Shown: piece by piece, positions 23,666 to 25,999 of the stretch | How the letters are laid out: the number at the start of each line of letters is the position of its first letter | Position numbering within the stretch: position 1 is the first letter of the stretch | DNA from: a virus | Direction: 5' to 3' (one strand) | IMG/VR virus record: IMGVR_UViG_3300023178_002735 | Location: 1 to 25,999 of that record | Length of the DNA: 25,999 bases | Translations under genes and position numbers: made by a program | Notes under the pieces: generated by a model | What the model saw: only the letters and a program-made list of their open reading frames with translations | Database searches by the model: none | Told to the model about the DNA's origin: nothing

Positions 23666-24369
23666 TGTATAGTGTAAAGGAATGGAAAAAGTTTTATCAT
23701 CCCTACACTGAATATCATAGCAGTAAGTTTGATATGAGAGAACTACCAGAACATTATGATGTTGACTTAGAAAAGCTTGATAAAGGTATTCAAAATACTT
23801 TGAATAACTTTGAAATGTATCAATATCAAACTCCAAATGGAGATTTTTGGCCAGGATACTTTGGATTAAATTTTAAATCAACACCAGATGCAAAAAATCC
23901 TTTACAAGATGGAAACTTTAGTAACAGTTTAGCAAGTGACTGGAGCAAAGATGATTACATTGATCCTAATTTTACAGAAAAAACAGATGCTTGGTTTTCT
24001 TATTTAGATACTATTGTAAATAAATTTAGAGGTACTGTCACTCAACTTAAATTAATCAAATTAGAAGCAGGATGTAATATAGGCATTTACCCATCAGATG
24101 ATAATCCTTATGCACACCATATAGATTATCCTTGGTATCAAGGTGTAAGATTACATATTTGTCTGACTCCAGATATTGAATATGTGTGGAATATTTTAGG
24201 CACAGATCATTATGCAGAAAGAAATGGTAAAATTTATTTTTTAGACGCAGGAAAACCTCACGACGCAAAAAACAAGCAAAACAATGTAGATAGGTATGTA
24301 CTTAATATCAATCTAATTCCGATGAGAGACAATAGTATCGATTATCAAATCGAAAACTCTTTATTATAA
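23665..24369 (+). CDS. 2-oxoglutarate/Fe(II)-dependent oxygenase-like protein (Asp/Asn beta-hydroxylase type)
   Basis: A 234-aa protein with the double-stranded beta-helix pattern of Fe(II)/2OG oxygenases. Counting from the upstream ATG at 23662, the iron-binding HxD is His153-Ile-Asp155 (AHHIDYPW), the distal His is His200 (FLDAGKPHDAKN), and Arg211 (NVDRYVLNINL) sits where the 2OG carboxylate is bound. The segment VRLHICLTPD between them resembles the RLH(I/L)-L strand of aspartyl/asparaginyl beta-hydroxylases (PF05118). Such enzymes hydroxylate protein side chains or small molecules; the substrate here is unknown. Two adjacent ATGs exist (23662, 23665); I prefer 23665 because AAGGTG at 23655-23660 is too close to the first. 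It overlaps the upstream stop and lies 14 nt before the co-chaperonin gene. Confidence 0.75.
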   Translation: MYSVKEWKKFYHPYTEYHSSKFDMRELPEHYDVDLEKLDKGIQNTLNNFEMYQYQTPNGDFWPGYFGLNFKSTPDAKNPLQDGNFSNSLASDWSKDDYIDPNFTEKTDAWFSYLDTIVNKFRGTVTQLKLIKLEAGCNIGIYPSDDNPYAHHIDYPWYQGVRLHICLTPDIEYVWNILGTDHYAERNGKIYFLDAGKPHDAKNKQNNVDRYVLNINLIPMRDNSIDYQIENSLL

Positions 24370-24383
24370 CTAAAAGGTGAAGA

Positions 24384-24788
24384 ATGGCAATTAATTATAA
24401 CACGATAAAAGGCAAGCCGCGAGCAATTGGTAATAGAGTTCTTGTATCTGATATGTATTTTGGTGAACAAACTACAGCAAGCGGCTTAATCATAAGCACA
24501 GATGATGGTAAAGAACGTGGCATTTATCCAAGATGGGGTAAAGTTTATTCAAAAGGACCAGACAATAACGATGACTATTCTGTAGGTGAATGGATACTAG
24601 TAGAACACGGAAGGTGGACACGTGGTATCAAAATCGAGACAGAAGAAGATGGTGAAATAGAAGTTCGTATGGTAGAAGCAGAAAGCGTACTAGCATATAG
24701 TGATGAAAAACCAAGCGGTATATCTATTGGTAACACTACAGAAAACGGTGGATCAATATCAGTACCAAATTATTCAGGAGAAGTTTAA
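24384..24788 (+). CDS. GroES-like co-chaperonin (T4 gp31-type role)
   Basis: A 134-aa protein with a GroES-type fold. The N-terminus has KPRAIGNRVLVS (residues ~10-21), the usual first strand of Cpn10, followed by a loop TASGLIISTDDGKERG that corresponds to the GroEL-binding mobile loop and its flank (canonical SAGGIVL... in GroES). Next come WGKVYSKGPDN and YSVGEWILVEHGRWTRG, the equivalents of G.V...G and VG..V.F. It is somewhat longer than bacterial GroES (~97 aa) because of a C-terminal extension of ~30 polar residues. T4 gp31 replaces GroES to help fold the major capsid protein, and marine T4-like phages are known to carry such homologues; the same use is likely here. AAGGTGA lies upstream of the ATG. 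It is followed directly by the MazG-like gene. Confidence 0.83.
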   Translation: MAINYNTIKGKPRAIGNRVLVSDMYFGEQTTASGLIISTDDGKERGIYPRWGKVYSKGPDNNDDYSVGEWILVEHGRWTRGIKIETEEDGEIEVRMVEAESVLAYSDEKPSGISIGNTTENGGSISVPNYSGEV

Positions 24789-25175
24789 TTGACAAATCCA
24801 TTTGCAGACATTGAACGCTTTGGCTCGGCGTGTGATCAAGAGCCTAATGAAGCAAATTACAATATGTATCTAAAACTTATTGAAGAAGAGTATGAAGAAC
24901 TTAGTGTAGCAGTTGCTGAAAATGATCGTGTAGAACAACTTGATGCACTTGTTGACATCCTTGTTGTTACTATGGGTGCTATTCGTGCAGGCGGCTTTGA
25001 CGGAGAAGGTGCGTGGCGAGAAGTAATGGACACAAACTTTGCAAAGATTGATCCGGAAACAGGCAAAGTACGCAAACGTGAAGACGGTAAGGTATTGAAA
25101 CCAGAAGGCTGGCAACCACCTCAATTAGCTCAATTCTTATCAAAAGAAATTGACATTGAAGGTGTTCCGGTATAA
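24789..25175 (+). CDS. MazG-like nucleotide pyrophosphohydrolase
   Basis: A 128-aa protein of the all-alpha NTP-PPase (MazG/PRA-PH) superfamily. The metal-binding pattern is seen as EEEYEEL (residues ~32-38), an E-x-x-E-type motif, followed by EQLDALVDILVVTMG (residues ~49-63) with the paired aspartates of the second helix. The segment NFAKIDPETGKVRKREDGKV and GWQPPQL near the C-terminus is usual for phage members. The start is a TTG immediately after the preceding TAA (TAATTG), supported by AGGAG at 24776-24780, 8 nt away; no in-frame ATG exists before residue 25 or so, which would remove part of the fold. In the cell it would hydrolyse (d)NTPs or alarmone-like nucleotides; MazG genes are common in marine phages, though their substrates are debated. 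Confidence 0.85.
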   Translation: MTNPFADIERFGSACDQEPNEANYNMYLKLIEEEYEELSVAVAENDRVEQLDALVDILVVTMGAIRAGGFDGEGAWREVMDTNFAKIDPETGKVRKREDGKVLKPEGWQPPQLAQFLSKEIDIEGVPV

Positions 25176-25202
25176 TTTTCCTTTATTAAAAAATAAAAAC
25201 AC

Positions 25203-25231
25203 TTGACTCCTTACAGTTTATGCGTTATAAT
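25203..25231 (+). promoter_or_regulatory. Near-consensus sigma-70 promoter
   Basis: TTGACT at 25203-25208, a 17-bp spacer, and a perfect TATAAT at 25226-25231, in the 83-bp gap after the MazG-like gene. This is a textbook host-polymerase promoter, unlike the octamer promoters of the tail genes. Transcription would start near 25238 and serve the membrane protein, the exonuclease and the gene after it, most likely early in infection. Confidence 0.85.
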
Positions 25232-25258
25232 ATGTATAAAATGTAAGGAGATCTCTTG

Positions 25259-25429
25259 ATGTTAATACCAGCACCACAGTCGGCAGGAATCGGTACTACA
25301 GGCGCAGCAGGAATTGCGCTAATGATACTACACATTACAGGATATTTAACAGGATGGGCTTGGCCTTTACTGTATGTATTTTTAATTATTTCAGGCATTG
25401 GACAGGAAAATCGTAAGGCGAAAAAATAA
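25259..25429 (+). CDS. Small membrane protein
   Basis: A 56-aa protein starting MLIPAPQSAGIGTTGAAGIA and ending in a basic GQENRKAKK tail. Residues ~13-31 and ~33-48 (GWAWPLLYVFLIISGI) are hydrophobic and could form one helical hairpin or two short membrane helices, with the basic C-terminus in the cytoplasm by the positive-inside rule. AAGGAG at 25245-25250 is 8 nt from the ATG, and the sigma-70 promoter at 25203-25231 lies directly upstream, so it is the first gene of that transcript. Its TAA overlaps the next ATG (TAATG). I do not recognise the family; early phage membrane peptides often act on host membrane proteins or lysis timing, but nothing in the sequence shows which. Confidence 0.75.
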   Translation: MLIPAPQSAGIGTTGAAGIALMILHITGYLTGWAWPLLYVFLIISGIGQENRKAKK

Positions 25430-25956
25430 TGGCAATTCACGCAATGATAGATCTAGAAACTCTACACACAACACCTAGAGCATCAGTGTTAACTGTAGGC
25501 GGAGTTAAATTTGACCCATTTAGTAATACAGAACCTCACAGCGAATTTTATTATAAACTTGATTTAGATAGTCAAGATCGAGACGTAAGTGACGACACTA
25601 TTGCGTGGTGGGGGAATCAAGATGCTAAGGTTCAAGAAGAAGCATTTAGCACAGAAGGGCGCGAACACATTGATGTATTCCTAGACAGCCTGCCAAAATG
25701 GATGGTAGGAGTTGATGTCCTTTGGGGACACGGTTATGGTTTTGACATTACTATTATTGAAGATATGTTAAGACAACGTCAAAAGCCTATTCCGTGGCAA
25801 TTTTGGCAAGTACGTGATAGCCGTACGTTGTTTTCGATAGCAAAAGTAGACCCTCGCAAAGCAATGCAAACAGATTTACACAATGCATTAGCAGATGCAT
25901 ATTTCCAAGCAAAAGGTGTGCAAATGGTGTATAAAGAACTGGGAGTACTACGGTGA
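25429..25956 (+). CDS. DEDD-family 3'-5' exonuclease (DexA-like)
   Basis: A 175-aa protein of the DnaQ/RNase-H-fold exonuclease superfamily. The metal ligands are visible in order: Asp8 and Glu10 in MIDLETLHT (ExoI, DxE), Asp106 in GHGYGFDITII (ExoII), and His151 with Asp156 in HNALADAYFQ (ExoIII, HxxxxD, the DEDDh subtype). Length and the PRASVLTVGGVKFDP segment after the first motif match phage exonucleases related to T4 DexA and the Rv2179c-like/exonuclease VIII group (PF16473). It would degrade DNA or RNA 3' ends in the cytoplasm, for example in host DNA breakdown or repair. It is translationally coupled to the membrane protein (TAATG) and to the next gene (GTGA), all behind the sigma-70 promoter. 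Confidence 0.88.
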   Translation: MAIHAMIDLETLHTTPRASVLTVGGVKFDPFSNTEPHSEFYYKLDLDSQDRDVSDDTIAWWGNQDAKVQEEAFSTEGREHIDVFLDSLPKWMVGVDVLWGHGYGFDITIIEDMLRQRQKPIPWQFWQVRDSRTLFSIAKVDPRKAMQTDLHNALADAYFQAKGVQMVYKELGVLR

Positions 25957-25999
25957 GAATCGACGGGTTGACTACTGAACAATGTAATATGCTTGATGA
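25953..25999 (+). CDS. Conserved small phage protein (N-terminal 15 codons only)
   Basis: A GTG at 25953 overlaps the exonuclease TGA (GTGA) and opens a frame reading (M)RIDGLTTEQCNMLD up to the window edge. GGGAG at 25941-25945 lies 7 nt upstream at a good distance. From memory, small proteins starting MRIDGLT-EQ are conserved in T4-like cyanophages; the function is unknown. The fragment is short, so support comes mainly from the ribosome binding site, the overlap and this resemblance. Confidence 0.6.
   Translation, partial: MRIDGLTTEQCNMLD

Noticed and set aside
23452-23836. Antisense Ser- or Cys/Phe-rich ORFs opposite the acidic-tailed protein and oxygenase
   Set aside because: They are complements of GAA/GCA-rich low-complexity coding sequence and the start of the oxygenase gene; no independent signals support them.
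25176-25202. Intrinsic terminator after the MazG-like gene
   Set aside because: The stretch is A/T-rich with T and A runs but I could find no GC-containing inverted repeat before a T tract.
1-25999. tRNA genes, integrase, attachment sites, transposases or defence systems
   Set aside because: No cloverleaf-like sequence, recombinase motif, terminal inverted repeats or recognised defence genes were seen; the gene content is that of a lytic phage tail region.

Overview
This window looks like the tail-fibre/baseplate-periphery region of a marine T4-like contractile-tailed phage (Caudoviricetes; cyanophage or pelagiphage relatives). The evidence is the AT-rich DNA, dense gene packing on one strand, very large beta-rich tail-fibre proteins with N-termini and repeats typical of marine T4-like phages, six T4-type late-promoter octamers (A/G-ATAAATA) each 19-24 nt before a start codon, and familiar accessory genes (IscA/HesB-like, GroES/gp31-like, MazG-like, DexA-like). 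The host cannot be fixed from the sequence alone; Prochlorococcus/Synechococcus or SAR11-type hosts fit the base composition and gene set.

Layout. (1) Positions 1-171 hold the 5' end of a leftward zinc-ribbon gene; a 61-bp divergent region with a late promoter separates it from everything else, which reads rightward. (2) 233-9755: an IscA-like gene, then a giant tail-fibre gene that is open across about 9.1 kb (about 3,047 aa) except for one -1 frame break near 5652-5697. (3) 9755-14668: a 51-aa ORF and two repeat-rich fibre proteins sharing a DDS(T/S) module. (4) 14704-17298: a complete subtilisin-family (S8) protease with a Calx-beta-like tail, then a small fibre/baseplate-type protein. (5) 17339-21741: a YHYH-domain plus He_PIG-repeat protein of about 1,467 aa, split inside the YHYH domain by a second -1 frame break near 17632-17653; about 1 kb of clear coding sequence there lacks any ATG. 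(6) 21775-23236: a small structural protein, a coiled-coil protein and a DnaE-like fragment that stops just before where the catalytic aspartates would lie. (7) 23264-25175: an acidic-tailed conserved protein, a 2OG-Fe(II)-oxygenase-like protein, a GroES-like co-chaperonin and a MazG-like pyrophosphohydrolase. (8) 25203-25999: a near-consensus sigma-70 promoter starts a separate, probably early, set: a small membrane protein, a DEDD exonuclease and the first codons of another gene.

The regions from 233 to about 23665 read as a series of late operons, each opened by an octamer promoter, building host-recognition parts of the tail, with a protease and chaperone that could assist maturation. The switch to a sigma-70 promoter at 25203 marks a change to host-polymerase (early) transcription. 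No tRNA, CRISPR array, insertion sequence or convincing intrinsic terminator was seen. I found no clearly new defence or mobile system; the most unusual items are the two same-direction frame breaks in giant tail genes, the DnaE-like protein that lacks the catalytic segment, and the Fe-S carrier placed in a late tail operon.
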